Shown piece after piece: positions 1-12,251 of a stretch of 64,000 nt of DNA; within the stretch, counting starts at the first letter, position 1, and the number at the start of each line of letters is the position of its first letter. Both the position numbers and the translations under genes were made by a program. The stretch covers positions 5,241,396 to 5,305,395 of the forward strand of contig NC_033628.1 of assembly GCF_001540865.1 (NCBI RefSeq). The letters are read 5' to 3'. The notes under the pieces are model-generated. The model made no database searches and had not been told where the DNA came from. It saw only the letters and a program-made list of their open reading frames with translations. This DNA comes from Ananas comosus (lineage: Eukaryota > Streptophyta > Magnoliopsida > Poales > Bromeliaceae).

Positions 1-603
1 ACCACCTTGTACTCCTTTTAGCTTTTGTTATGGGATCCCTATTGTACTTACTTTATGCCTTATTTAGTGGATTTACAGTTTTATCCTTATTCCTTGTTGT
101 AGCATTTAGACATTTATTATGCTCTGATACTCCTAGATGTCTCTTATTACGGCTTTTATTATTGTTATTTTTAGACGCCTTATATGTTGTAGACATATGG
201 CGGGTCTGGGCACGCGCCGGGCGGGCTTCCGCTGGGTCCCGGGGCGTGACAGCTGCTGTTGCTGATTTTGACCGCGGAAAGAAAGTCGCGAGCTAGATCC
301 CTACTAGTCGTGTCGCCGTACTAGAGGAGTACCCTTCGCAGGTAGTTTTGAGGTGTTTTGGTTCATGTATATACCTTACGTTTTGTTTACTCGCTGGAGC
401 GAGGTGTAGTTATGAGTGTTGTATGTACAGTGAATCCTTAGCGTTTATATATACATGCGTTAATTTAGCAGCTCTATACTTCTAGTTGTAGCTATGATTT
501 GATTACAGGTACAACTATCGTTTTGTATACACGAAAAAATTCCTCTGTATACGGCGGGTCTGTTGGCGCGCCCGGAAAAACGTAGTAGTTCAGGGTGTGA
601 CAG
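1..603 (+). mobile_element. LTR-retrotransposon remnant, + orientation
   Basis: Two stretches end like plant gypsy LTR 3' ends. The first is GGGTCCCGGGGCGTGACA near 231-248; the same string in reverse complement opens the right LTR of the chromovirus at 7480. The second is GTTCAGGGTGTGACA near 588-602. A short open frame at 30-296 has no recognisable domain and runs into the LTR-like end, so I do not call it a gene. The left boundary lies outside the window and no second LTR or coding domain is visible. It could be part of a larger element or a solo LTR. Confidence 0.35.
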
Positions 604-1962
604 TGATTAATGATATATATTTATATATATGAGGATATATTATATATTAACAAAATATTTAGTTCCATATTAGAATATATTAAATAGTATTATTATATAT
701 ATAATTAATTAATTATGTATGTCTATGAGTAAATATATGGTACATATTATTATATATAGCTAATTAGTTATGTACATTACACTTACTAAATATATATTAT
801 TTTAAAAATTTTTTAAAAATTAATTAGACATTCTATTTACATAACTTCAGAATAATTTGAAAATTTTAAAATATCACAATGCTCCTTTAAAAATCACATA
901 TACCTAATTAATTAAACGTTCTAGCTTTACGTGAGAAGTTCCTATCCTATTATTTACTTTGTAGGATCGCTAGCATCCAAGTAGGAGTGAAGATTGTGAA
1001 AGCATATTTTCTACTTGTCTAAGTCTTAGTTTTAGTTCATTAATTTTCTTTGTTTGGTCTTATTTTACTGATGGATAATTATTGGCAGACGTTAATGGTT
1101 CTATATTTAAATGTTACATAATATTTTTGATGATGAATCAACCCAGTTAAAATAGATATTTTATTTTACTTTATACCTAGTATTTATGTTATTATGTGAT
1201 CAAATGCATAAAATGAGGATCATTAAAAGTCCGATGGTATTGGCTGGGCTTGGGTTGAGACAGGCCTTAATTTTCAAAAAAATTAGGTAAAAAGCAGACT
1301 CGAAAATCCAACATTTTTCTATATTGGGATTCGAGGTTGGCATAGTATTATCGACTTAAGTCCGTTTCAGTTACTACTATGTGATGTGATGTTTAGATAA
1401 TTGAAAAAAAACAGTTAAGAAAGAGCAATGCTGATGAAAAGGTGATTGATTAGATTTGGGAATTTTTTACCTCGATGAAGAAGCGGTCCAGATCCAAATC
1501 AGCACAAACCAAACACACAAAAGACCGCCCAATCAACCACCTCAATCCAGCCAACACACCGAAACCGAAGAAAAAGAAGGAGTTAACCATAAGAGGTGGT
1601 GACTCGGTTTGGTTCCAACAAAAGAAGAGAAAGTTGAGTGTATCGAGTGGATTATACTCGCCAGATCAGTGCTCCGGTTCAGCACCATGAAGAAGAAATC
1701 TGTTATATCAGAAATACATGTAGAGTCCCTGTGTTTGGCGTTTAGGGGTTAGATAGAAGCTCTGAGAGAAGTGTCGGCAAGTCTGTAGTTGCCATTGGCC
1801 GTGAATGCGCAAAATTTGACACTGCGAGTTGAGAAGAATTGGCAAAGAATATGCAATTGCAAGTTTCTTGATTGCAGATGTACGGTACAGCAGATGGCAC
1901 ATGTCTACGGTACACTGCATATGGGAGACTGCGAGGGCGACAAGTCGCTCTCGGGTTGGTTA
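604..1962. other. Non-coding, AT-rich stretch without a recognisable gene
   Basis: The stretch is mainly AT-rich with short TA runs (620-720) and TTAAAAATT-type tracts. A 71-codon frame at 1475-1690 is Lys-rich, has no known motif and lacks support. The last 170 bases before the N run are less AT-rich but match neither LTR of the neighbouring retrotransposon, so the gap hides a real junction. Confidence 0.4.
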
Positions 1963-2062
1963 NNNNNNNNNNNNNNNNNNNNNNNNNNNNNNNNNNNNNN
2001 NNNNNNNNNNNNNNNNNNNNNNNNNNNNNNNNNNNNNNNNNNNNNNNNNNNNNNNNNNNNNN
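1963..2062. other. Assembly gap (100 N)
   Basis: A run of exactly 100 N, the usual placeholder for an unsized scaffold gap. It falls inside the left LTR of the chromovirus. Only the last 321 bases of that LTR follow, whereas the right LTR is 2,662 bp, so about 2.3 kb of LTR is missing. Confidence 0.95.
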
Positions 2063-2383
2063 CTTTGGGGGACCGGTCTCTCGGGGACCGGTCTCTCAGG
2101 CAGGGACCGGTTCCCGAGAGCTAATTTCTCAGGACTTAGCCGATTTTTCGGCTGTCTCATTTCATACGCGTTCGGGGACCGGTCTCTCCCACCAGGGACC
2201 GGTCCCCGAGAGCTCAAAATCTGCAGCTTTGCAGATTTGGTTCTATAGCTCTCGAAAACCTCCCGTAACTCACTTTTAATCATTTTAACACCTTCGGACT
2301 TTCCGAAGTGTACCATCCTCGCACTTTGGTCAATTTGACTAAAGTTCGACATTTTTATTTTTTCGAATTTTCGGTATATTATA
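2063..2383 (-). repeat. Left (3') LTR remnant of the chromovirus
   Basis: Aligns without indels to 9821-10141 of the right LTR. There are five differences and all are C/T or G/A transitions. The LTR end here reads TATA where the right copy has TACA, so the terminal TG of the element has decayed to TA in this copy. The rest of the LTR is lost at the gap. Confidence 0.92.
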
Positions 2384-2400
2384 TTTTCCACCCCTTAAAA
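2384..2400 (-). other. Polypurine tract of the chromovirus
   Basis: On the minus strand this reads TTTTAAGGGGTGGAAAA and directly abuts the LTR. This is the expected position and composition for the plus-strand DNA primer of an LTR retrotransposon. Confidence 0.8.
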
Positions 2401-2428
2401 CAATTTCGTCCGCGAAATTACGCATACC

Positions 2429-3472
2429 TTAACTCGTCGACTCAAATAGATGCGGATACTCTCTCCGCATGGTTTCCTCGAGCTCCCATGTGGCTTCTCG
2501 CGTCGTGTGGTTGCTCCATTGGACTTTTACATACGGAATCTTGCGACTTCGCAACTTCCTCACTTCTTTATCGAGGATGCACACAGGGTACTCCTCATAG
2601 GACATGTCTTCACGTAGCTCCACGGGCTCGTACTCTAATACATGTGTCGCGTTTCGGATGTACTTTCGGAGATTCGACACATGAAAAACATTGTGAACTC
2701 CCGCGAGTCTCGGTGGTAGTGCGAGCTTATACGCCACCGCACCCACACGTTCTAATATCTCAAACGGTCCGACATAACGGGGACTTAGCTTCCCACGGAC
2801 CCCAAATCGTTTGACTCCTCGCATCGGCGATACTCTTAAGAATACACGGTCTCCAACCGCAAACTTTAAATCCTTTCTTCGCTTGTCAGCATAACTCTTT
2901 TGCCGAGATTGCGCCGTCGCTAACCGTTGACGGGCAAGGCGAACTTTCTCTTCCGCCTCCCGCACCACATCCGGGCCAAGAGCCGTTCTCTCGCCCACGT
3001 CGCTCCAATGGATAGGAGAACGACACTTACGTCCATATAGTGCCTCAAAAGGCGCCATCGCTATGCTTTCCTGATAACTATTGTTATAGGCGAACTCCGC
3101 CATAGGCAAGAAATCATGCCATCCTCCTTTATAATCTAGCACACACGCTCGAAGTAAATCCTCAAGGATTTGTATTGTTCGCTCCGACTGTCCATCACTC
3201 TGAGGATGAAACGCTGTGCTAAAATCGAGCCGTGTGCCTAGCGCGTCTTGCAAACTCTTCCAAAAGTGGGATGTGAACCTGGGGTCGCGATCCGATACGA
3301 TCGACACTGGAACCCCATGAAGTCTCACAACCTCGTCGAGATACACTTGAGCTAACTTGTCTCCCGACCACGTAGTATGTATCGGCAAGAAGTGTGCCGA
3401 CTTTGTCAATCGATCCACTATCACCCATATCGCATCGTGTCCGCCTTGTGATCCGAGGCAAACCGGTGACAA
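2429..3472 (-). pseudogene. Chromovirus integrase C-terminal part plus chromodomain (third reading-frame block)
   Basis: The block carries most of the integrase catalytic core: [14 protein letters not shown] with the first catalytic Asp, [11 protein letters not shown] with the second, and [13 protein letters not shown] leading to the catalytic Glu. A GPF/Y-like segment ([13 protein letters not shown]) and a chromodomain-like C terminus follow ([15 protein letters not shown] to [15 protein letters not shown]). In related elements the chromodomain steers integration to chromatin. The block is out of frame with the preceding one; the break lies near 3436-3445. It ends at its own stop at 2429, about 30 bp before the polypurine tract, so the C terminus is complete. 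Confidence 0.9.
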
Positions 3473-4655
3473 AGTCCATTGCTATGTCTTCCCATTTCCA
3501 AACGGGTATTGGTAGACTTTGTAGCTTTCCCGTCGGAAATCGGCGCTCAGCTTTTACTTGCTGGCACGTTAGACATTGCGCCACGAACTCCCCGATATCT
3601 CTTTTCATACCCGGCCACCAATAGTGCTCTTTCAAATCCTTGTACATTTTAGTGCCACCGGGGTGTATACTATAGGGAGATTGGTGCGCTTCTTGCATAA
3701 TCGCCCTTCGTAACTCATCATCCTTAGGCACACACCATCGATTTCGAAATCGAAGTGCGCCATCGGCTCCCATGCCAAAATCTTCGGCTTTACCGCTCTC
3801 AACATCACCTCGAACCTTTTGGAGATAAGGTTCCGAAGCTTGTAACGCTCTAATTCTTTCCAATAGGGTCGGTTGCACAACTAATGCGGCAAGTGTAGCC
3901 GGCACTCCTGGCGCTACCACTTCCAACCCAAATCTCTGCATCTCCTTTTGCAATAGCGGTTGAGGCGTAATTGCCGTCGCTAAGCTCTCCGCCAATTTTC
4001 TACTCAAGGCATCGGCCACAACATTGGCTTTCCCGGGGTGGTATAGTATAGTGACATCGTAGTCCTTTAGCAACTCTAACCACCGCCGCTGTCGGATGTT
4101 CAACTCTTTCTGGGTGAACAAGTACTTTAAACTCTTGTGATCGGTGTATACCTCACAATGTTCACCATATAAGTAATGCCTCCAAAGCTTTAGCGCGAAA
4201 ATCACCGCGGCTAACTCAAGGTCGTGAATCGGGTAATTCTTCTTATAGCCCTTTAATTGGCGCGATGCATAAGCAATAACTCGCCCATTTTGCATTAATA
4301 CACACCCGAGACCAACATACGAGGCATCACTATACCCTACAAAAGTCTCTCCCGGAGTCGGCAAAGCAAGCACCGGGGTCGACGTCAACCTGTTCTTTAA
4401 CTCCTCGAAGCTTTGATCGCAATCGTCGCTCCACACGTACTTTACTCCTTTATGCGTGAGGCGCGTTAGTGGAGTGGTTATTTTGGCGAACCCCTCCACG
4501 AACTGCCGATAGTAGCCCACCAGTCCAAGAAAACTGCGGATCTCCGCTACATTCGTCGGGCGAGGCCAATCCTTGATCGCCTCTACTTTCTTCGGGTCTA
4601 CTGACACTCCGTCGCCCGATACCACATGACCAAGAATGTGACCTCCTTTAGCCAA
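3219..4655 (-). pseudogene. Chromovirus RT C-terminus, RNase H and integrase zinc-binding domain (second block)
   Basis: The block starts in the RT connection ([18 protein letters not shown]) and continues through RNase H ([44 protein letters not shown]). The integrase HHCC zinc-binding domain follows ([18 protein letters not shown] to CLTCQQVK). From about 3445 downward the frame is lost and the tail to 3219 is nonsense; the true integrase core continues in the overlapping block 2429-3472. It is separated from the gag-RT block by a single-base indel near 4630. Confidence 0.9.
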
Positions 4656-7153
4656 AAGTCACATTTCTTTAACTTTGCATAGAGCTTCTCCTGTCTGAGT
4701 ATTTGCAACACCGCTCTCAGATGCTCTTCATGCTCCTCTTCGCTCTTCGAATAGACCAATACGTCGTCTATAAACACTACGACGCATCGATCCAACAACG
4801 GCCTAAAGACTCGATTCATCAAGTCCATAAATGCTGCCGGGGCATTAGTAAGCCTAAACAGCATTACCGTGAACTCATAATGGCCATACCGCGTACGATA
4901 CGCCGTTTTGTGCACATCCTTCGGCCTGATCTTTAACTGATGATACCCCGATTGGAGATCAATCTTCGAATACACTTTGAACCCTTGCAACTGATCGAAT
5001 AGATCGTCAATCCTTGGCAACGGGTACTTGTTCTTTATCGTTACTTTGTTCAACTCGCGATAATCTACGCAGAGTCGAAGTGTACCATCCTTTTTCTTCA
5101 CGAATAGCACCGGAGCTCCCCACGATGACACACTCGGCCTCACGAAGCCCTTATCGAGCAAGTCTTGTAGTTGACCTTTTAGCTCCTTTAACTCCACCGG
5201 TGCCATTCTATACGGGGCCTTCGAAACTGGTTCCGCCCTGGGAATCAAGTCAATGACAAACTCAACTTCCCGGTCCGGTGGCAGTCCCGGTAACTCCGCC
5301 GAAAATACATCCGGGTACTCACATACTACTCGAATATCTCCCAACTCTGGGTACTCCTTTCGAGCATCCACCATGGTTGCCAAATAGGCCTTACACCCTC
5401 CTTTGATCATTTTCTTCGCCCTTACAGACGATATGGTCGCCGCAAAGCGCCTACTTTTGCACGCTTGGTAGACTAACTCTTCTTGATTAGGCTCACGAAA
5501 AGTGATCACCTTGCTTTCACAATCTATCACCGCATAGTATTTGGAGAGCCAATTGGTCCCCAAGATAACATCAAATCCCCACATCTGATCTAGCACTAAC
5601 AGATCAATCGGCATGATCCAATCGCCTATCTGCACTGGACACGCCAAACACTCGTTATGAACACTGAATGAATGTTCTGGGGCGTTCACCCACCAGTAAT
5701 CCTCATTGTATACCATCTCTATGCCATGTGTTTTAGCAAATGAAGTGCTAATGAATGAATGAGATGCGCCTGTATCAAACACTGCTCTAGCTCTAGTGCC
5801 TTTAATCACAATTATACCTGCCACGACGTCGTCGGGTGCTGCAAGTTGTTGCTCCTCCACCTGAGCGACAAAGACTCGACCGCTAGGCGCTCTCGATCCC
5901 TCCGGCTGACGCGGTGATGACGCGCGCCCAGCCGACATCGCCGGTGGTAACCCCGAAAGCTGTCTCGGGGTAGTCGGTGCTGATGCCGCCGTCGGCGTAG
6001 ACGACGTCCACGACGGGCACTCCCGGATAAGATGTCCCGGTTGGCCACACTTGAAACATTTGCCGTCTCGCTGCGGGCAAGTCGACACCTTGTGCTCACC
6101 GCCACATATGACGCATCGAGGTGGTCTCCAGTTCCTCGACTGCTGTCGGGGATACCGAGGGGGTTTCTTAGCATTTGGCCGGCCCCCGGCACCACCCGCC
6201 GTCCTCTTCTTGCCTTCGTCCTTGGACTCGGCCATAGCTTCTCGTTCTTCACGTACATGGGCGCTACCGTGCTCCGCCCACAAGGCTCGATCGAAGACCT
6301 CCGCAAAGGTCGACAACTTCAGAATCTGCACCTTTTCATAAATCCGGGGTTGGAGTCCTCGCAAGAACCAATCCGCCCGGTCCCGATCATCACGAAAAAC
6401 ATCGGGAACGCAGTCAATAATGTGGGAGAATTCTTGCTCATACTCTCCCACCGATCGATCACCCTGTCTCAACTTGCGGAACTTTTCTTGCAACTTCCGC
6501 TTCGTCGTGTCGGGGAAGTAGTTCCCGAACACTGCTCTCTTGAATTCTTCCCAAAGCATGAGCGGAAGGTCGGTAGGACGATCCCGCTTCACTCGCTTCC
6601 ACCACACCTTTGCCGCCTTCTTAAGACAATGGGTGGCGAGGTACACTTTCTCCTTCTCCAAGGTATTCAAATCCTCGAAGAGCGTCTCCATTGAGTCGAT
6701 CCACGACTCCACAACCGCCGGCTCCACCAAACCGCCCTCGAAGGTAGGTGGGTCGAACTTCTTGAACTGAATGAGAGCCGCCAAGGTGCGCTCTCGCTTC
6801 GCATCGACTGCCGCGCTATCGGGATTCGAGGTTCCCGACCCGGCCGGTACTACCGTAACTGGAACAGCCGCCGCTGCCGCCGCTCCCTCAACAACACTCG
6901 GCACCACCACAGGGGGCGCGACATGCTCGACACCCGCCTGGGCTGCCGCCGCCTGCTGGCGCTCCAAGGTCTCCTGGAGCCGATGAATCTGTTCCCCTTG
7001 GCGTTGAACAGACTCCGCTTGTTGCCACACTATGCCAATAAGCGCGGCCATTTGTTCCCTAAGCTCTCCGTCGCCACTCGCTCCGGATTGCTCGGGCACC
7101 GCATTCGTTTCCTCCGGCATCGACCTTGTCTGCGATCGACGTCGAGGTGCCAT
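4598..7153 (-). pseudogene. Chromovirus gag, protease and reverse transcriptase (first block)
   Basis: I chose the Met at 7153 ([11 protein letters not shown]) because chromovirus Gags often begin with a similar basic run; an upstream in-frame Met at 7180 is possible. The domain order is as follows. Retrotrans_gag comes first, about residues 150-275 ([25 protein letters not shown]). Two zinc knuckles near residues 345-380 follow, the second being classical ([14 protein letters not shown]). The aspartic protease is [12 protein letters not shown]. The RT has [20 protein letters not shown] and the active-site box FIDDVLVYS. The frame is lost about 50 bp before the stop at 4598, through a 1-nt deletion in the RT connection. 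Gag and pol are in one continuous frame, as is usual for this clade. Confidence 0.92.
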
Positions 7154-7460
7154 TGCTTCCTGAAAAGAAGCAACTCGCATTAGTCACTTGACCAACATTA
7201 CTAGACCATACCCAATTAGGCGAAAGCAACATGCACATTCATCCTTGCTTCAAGCGTTATGTCGTCGGCCGCCCGACACAACACTAGGAGTAGAGGATAA
7301 ACGAAAATTAAACTTAGCCTCTAATCACATTAGAGACGTCCCTACTTAACCCAATCATATGCTTTCGCTAACTTTGATCCCACGTCACTCACGTTTCCTA
7401 GATCCTTAAGGCCTTCCAATCCTAAGGGTCTCTAGGTCCATTCCTATTCTTTCACTATTG

Positions 7461-7472
7461 GCTCTGATACCA
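7461..7472 (-). other. Primer-binding site (initiator tRNA-Met type)
   Basis: The minus strand reads TGGTATCAGAGC, the common plant retrotransposon primer-binding site complementary to the 3' end of initiator tRNA-Met. It lies 7 bp inside the right LTR (LTR end at 7480), which fixes the LTR boundary and the element's orientation. Confidence 0.92.
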
Positions 7473-7479
7473 CGATATC

Positions 7480-10141
7480 TGTCACGCCCCGGGACCGATG
7501 CCAATTTGGCCCGACCCGAGCACGTCAAACAGACGCCGGACGGACAGAGTTTTTCCTATCCGCCCAAGGCTCATCACATGTACATTTTCATCATTAGAGA
7601 AAAGCACTAGCGGAAACATACACAAACGGCTTACACGAGGGTAAGCAATAGCCATTAGTGAAAGAAAAAGGAAACTAAACATTCACAAGTAATATGATTC
7701 ATTTTAGATCATATACATTGCATCCATCTCTTACATTTAGGATTCTTTGCATTTCATTACATGATTTCATCATTTCTTTCTTACATCACATTTACCTCAA
7801 AATAAGCTTTACATTCTTTTCTTTACATCACTAATCATCAAGTACAAAAGATGATAAAATGGTGTCTACTAACAAAATGTAACCGAACTTTGGTGGCCTC
7901 TGACTAAGGCGCGATACCTTTACCTCGGTCGCTCGCCGGCTCGCTCGGTCCCGACTTTGTGGAAATAGTGGGGTGAGAACTACAACAAAGTTCCCAGTGG
8001 GTTCGGCCTCAACATCACCGACTTTCCCACTAGGACTAACTCAGGCATAATAGAAAGGATAAGCTGAAATATAGTAACCAATCTACAACATGATGCTAAT
8101 ATGCCTGAACAAAAGCAAGGAATATGCTCAACATTAATATATGCAGATTATGCAAGTTCTTTCGTTCTTTATCTTTACACTTTGTTCTTTGTTCTTTACT
8201 CTTTGTTCTTTATTCTTTAATCTCAAGGCTAACCCGGGGGTTTCGCCACGTTAACTTGCTTTACATTAAGTCCATCATCGCAGGAACTCACCCGCTAGGA
8301 CCGTCCTTCGGGTTTACTCCAACCCGTGATGCATAACTCCGGAGCGCATCGCCCGAGGGGGAGCGACCGCCCTCGAGCACGGAACTCATAGCAAGTATGA
8401 TCGAATCCTTAACTCAAAGGATTTATAAGTTCAATCTTGACTTTACACTAGCTCTAGTGTTCTTTCATCACTTTACGTTGCCAACTCTAGCAATCATTGT
8501 TCTTTACTTTTCTTTTACTCTTGCTATCTTTAGCATTCTTGTTCTTTACATTTCTTATTCTTATTGCCCCACTTTATTTTAACTTTACACATTGTCATTT
8601 TTATCATTCTTTACATCACTTTGGTTCTTTGGCTCACACTAACTCTAGTGTCACTTTACTTTACGTTTTCAAATGCCACTCGATCTATGTCATTGTGTCA
8701 CTCTGTTCTTTTGCTCACTTTGGGTGCTCACTTTTCTCTCATGCATACACATAGGGTTCTAACATTCATAAGGTTCTCATTCATTAATTATGCAGGTTGT
8801 ACTCACAATCATGCAATCATCACATTTTATCATTACTTTATCCTAAAATGCATGCAACAATATAGGTACATATGCTCAATCGAATGACACATTAGGCATA
8901 GAGGGAGTTCAACGAGTTTGAGAAGCACCACCCACCTCGTAGGCTCTCAAAGGTGCTCCGATGATTTTCTTGGAATTTTTAGACTCTTCGTTCCTTACCT
9001 GCGGCATAACGAAGCAAAATTAGGCTTAATTGGCCATAACTTTACATCGGCTTTTCGTAACATTAATCCGAGCGCACCAACGCGTCGGAAATACCCCCAA
9101 TTAGGTTTTTAGAGGGTCAATTGCACTTAGAAACCCTCATGAGTAAAAGCCCCAATTTTGGTGCCCTAGCTCCAATGTATAGCAAAACCTAGGGTTTGAT
9201 CTCTTTGGGAAGCAAAAGTAGCTTCACTATACTCTAAATAGTCCATTAGAATCATTCTTAGGCTTTCCAAAACCCTAGATTAGATTTCACCATTAGAGGT
9301 GGGTTGAAGCTCACCTTAAGCTCAACCATGGTTTTGATCCTTAAAAAGCAAAGAGAAAGCTTCGAATTACTAGATATTCCATTAGAAACCATTTCTAGGT
9401 TCATTCAAACCCATTTCTAGGGTTTTACTATATTAGGGTTCAAAGCTTACCTTGTAAGCTTCCTTTCCTTGCACTAGAGAAGAGGGAGATGGAGCCTCTT
9501 TGCTCCAAAAGCTTCTTCTTCACCTTCTTTTTCTTCTTTTCCTTTCTTTTCCTTTGCCTTCTTCTTCTCCTTCTTTGTCTTCTAGAGAGAGAAAGAGAGG
9601 AGAGAGTGTGAGAGGGTGAGAATGAGAGAAATGTCTCATTTACCCCAATACTATACTCAATGGGTTGCAAAATTGCAGCTAAACCCCTCAACTTTCACTT
9701 TAATACACTGCCCGAACTGGGCAGTTCGCGCAGGCAGGGACCGGTCTCTCCTTCAGGGACCGGTTCCCGAACGTCGTCCCAGCGCAGTCAGAGCTGCGGC
9801 GCGCAGTGCAACCGGTCTCTCTTTGGGGGACCGGTCTCTCGGGGACCGGTCTCTCAGGCAGGGACCGGTTCCCGAGAGCTAATTTCTCAGGACTTAGCCG
9901 ATTTTTCGGCTGTCTCATTTCATACGCGTTCGGGGACCGATCTCTCCCACCAGGGACCGGTCCCCGAGAGCTCAAAATCTGCAGTTTTGCAGATTTGGTT
10001 CTATAGCTCTCGAAAACCTCCCGTAACTCACTTTTAATCATTTTAACACCTTCGGACTTTTCGAAGTGTACCATCCTCGCACTTTGGTCAATTTGACTAA
10101 AGTTCGACATTTTTATTTTTCCGAATTTTCGGTATATTACA
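7480..10141 (-). repeat. Right (5') LTR of the chromovirus, 2,662 bp
   Basis: On the minus strand it begins TGTAATATACCG (10141) and ends CGGGGCGTGACA (7480), giving TG...CA termini. It contains a long pyrimidine-rich/GA-rich stretch near 9440-9610, possibly transcribed leader. There is also a cluster of ACCGGT palindromes (9740-9961) close to the U3 start. The several plus-strand frames around 8397-8887 are T-rich shadows without domains. Confidence 0.9.
9731..9966. repeat. Cluster of ACCGGT-centred palindromic motifs in the LTR
   Basis: ACCGGT occurs at about 9740, 9759, 9811, 9830, 9845, 9864 and 9956, mostly as GGGACCGGTCTC or GGGACCGGTTCCC. An eighth site near 9935 reads ACCGAT here but ACCGGT in the left LTR copy. 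The sites lie in or near U3. Function is unknown; they could be transcription-factor sites, methylation targets or hairpin arms. Confidence 0.8.
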
Positions 10142-11394
10142 TAAACCCTATTGGGAGCAGCGCCAAGGAGCTGGAGCCAAAATTAGGCTAACTCATGCTC
10201 GGGTCTAGCAGTGTGTAGGGAGGGCGGCCAGAGGGTGATGGGCAGTGCCGACGATGATACCAGAGGTCAGAGAGAGGACCTCAAAGCTCGTTGGTTCACA
10301 AAGCAACAAGAAGAAGTGCCCCGCCCTGGGGTTCTTTTGGAAATCACTTTTAGGAAAACTAGCGAAAAACGTATAGATTTTTTTTTTTTGAAAACACATT
10401 TGAGAACATCCCATAAACATACACAGACCCACCACATGGACAAAGAATTTTCTGTATAACGGACAAAGTCTCCTTTGTACATGCACGATATAGTACCATA
10501 GTACAAAGTCAAGCACACACACAACCACACAACACAAACATTCTAAAAATTATTAAATAACAATAATCCCAGAATAATAATTATCTACATCTATTCACTG
10601 ATATAAAAACATTAACAGGTAAATGAATTAAACTAATCCAACAGGCAGGAAAAGCTAAACCAAATATTAGATATAAGGGTCTATGAGGACCAATCAAGAA
10701 CTCAACTACTTAGTATCATTCTAACGCACTGTCCCAATCTTCACCTCCCGCGTCACCTGAAAAGTGGTTGGGTGAGAACATCTAAACATGTTTTCCCTCA
10801 CAGTGTGTATCGAAAGCCGACGAAGGCAAGTTGTACTCATCCTTTAAAAGATATTTACACTGTTTGAAAAATATTTACACAGTTTCTTCTTTTGTTGCAT
10901 TGTTTTTTCTTTTGTTACACTATTTCTTCTCTTTATTGCACTCTTTAAGAGGAGAAACAGTACAACAAAAGTAGAAACAGTGCAACGAGAGGAGAAACAG
11001 GGTAAATATCTCTTAAAGTGTGCAACTTGTATCTAAAAGAATGCAACAAGAGAAAAAATAATGTAAATATCTCTCAAAAAGTACAAATTTTGTTTAAAAA
11101 GTATAAATTTCATCTTAAAGGATGCAGTTTACATATCAAAGAAATGCAATAGGAGAAATAGTGTAAATATCTTCCAAATAGTGCAATTTTTATTTAAGAA
11201 GTATAACTTTCATCTTAAAGTGTGCAGTTTACATCTCAAATAGTGAAACTTACGTTCATAATAGTGCAACGTTCTTTTAAAACAGTGTAATTTTATTTTA
11301 ACAATACAATTTCATCTTCGTCTTTCTTCTTTCATAATTTTTTGTCTTTATTTTTTCTTCTTCCTTCTTCTATAATTTTTTTTTGGGTCATGCC
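10142..11394. other. Intergenic, no gene; degenerate short repeats
   Basis: 10850-11310 is built from imperfect repeats of motifs such as AGTGCAAC, AGTGTAAATATCT and GTATAACTTTCATC, with GAGAAACAG units. Both strands carry only short frames (for example 10205-10537) with no recognisable domain. I see no promoter or RNA gene. Confidence 0.4.
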
Positions 11395-11710
11395 TCTCTA
11401 CCAACGGACACTACGCCGGCGACGACGTCGCTAAGGACCCCCCGCTCTGAGGCTGCGGCCCCACAATGACCTCTGCGGTGTTAGCATTGGCGAAAAGGCG
11501 TTGTCATCGGAGGCGACGGAGGAGGAAGGAGAGGGAGAGGGAGAGGGCGAGAAGAGCAGGAAAGAGCGAGAGAGGACAAGAGAGGCGTCATCGTCAAAGA
11601 TAGGGGAGGAGGGTTGGAGAGGAAAAAAAAAAAAAAGAGTTGCGGCGCGGCCTCAGAGAGGTTGGAGGTGAGGAACGTCAGGGATGAGCGCGGACAAGGG
11701 TGAGCGCGAG

Positions 11711-11741
<31 letters not shown>

Positions 11742-12220
11742 GCGAGGGGATGAGGGTGAGAGGCGACGCAGGCCGTTTCTACCTTTGCCTCTGCCGTCGC
11801 TGCCTTATTTGGCGAGAGAAAAAAAAGATGTACGGGAGAAAAAAAAAAAAAAAGGAGAAAGAAAAAGTAATAAGAATATTTTAGTCAGTTTGCTAAAAAT
11901 TCGGACCGAATCTGCAAAATCATNCTTCTATATTTTTTTTTGTCACCCGTCTCTGCCAGCGCCGACGACAACGCCGCTAAGAACCCCTGCTCTGAGGCTG
12001 CAGCGCCGCAGCAACGTCCAGGAGCGTTGGCGAAGATGCGTCGTCTTCGAATACGGCAGAGGAGGAAGGAGAGGGAGAGGGCGAGAAGGGCGAGAGAGGC
12101 GTCGTCATCGGAGATGGTGAAGGAGAATCGGAGATGAAAAAAAAAAGAGTTGCGGCGCGGCCTCAGAGAGGTTGGAGGTGAGGAACGTCAGGGATGAGCG
12201 CGGACAAGGGTGAGCGCGAG

Positions 12221-12251
<31 letters not shown>

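Larger units (their letters stand above)
2063..10141 (-). mobile_element. Ty3/gypsy chromovirus (Tekay/Del-like), nearly complete, minus strand
   Basis: Read on the minus strand the order is LTR (10141-7480), primer-binding site (7472-7461), gag-pro-RT-RNaseH-integrase-chromodomain (7153-2429), polypurine tract (2400-2384) and LTR remnant (2383-2063). The order of RT before integrase and the C-terminal chromodomain place it in the chromovirus branch of Ty3/gypsy. The long LTRs and the sequence around the chromodomain suggest the Tekay/Del clade. The coding region is broken by two frameshifts (near 4630 and 3440), and I saw no other internal stop. The 321 bp that can be compared between the LTRs differ at 5 sites, which suggests a fairly recent insertion. 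A target-site duplication cannot be checked because the left end is lost in the gap. Confidence 0.93.

Noticed and set aside
1960..2391. Frames of 110-145 codons on both strands around 1960-2391
   Set aside because: They run through the N gap and the LTR remnant; translations are mostly X or palindrome-derived.
8124..8887. Several + strand frames rich in Phe/Leu/His
   Set aside because: T-rich LTR DNA read on the non-coding strand; no domains, and the frames overlap each other.
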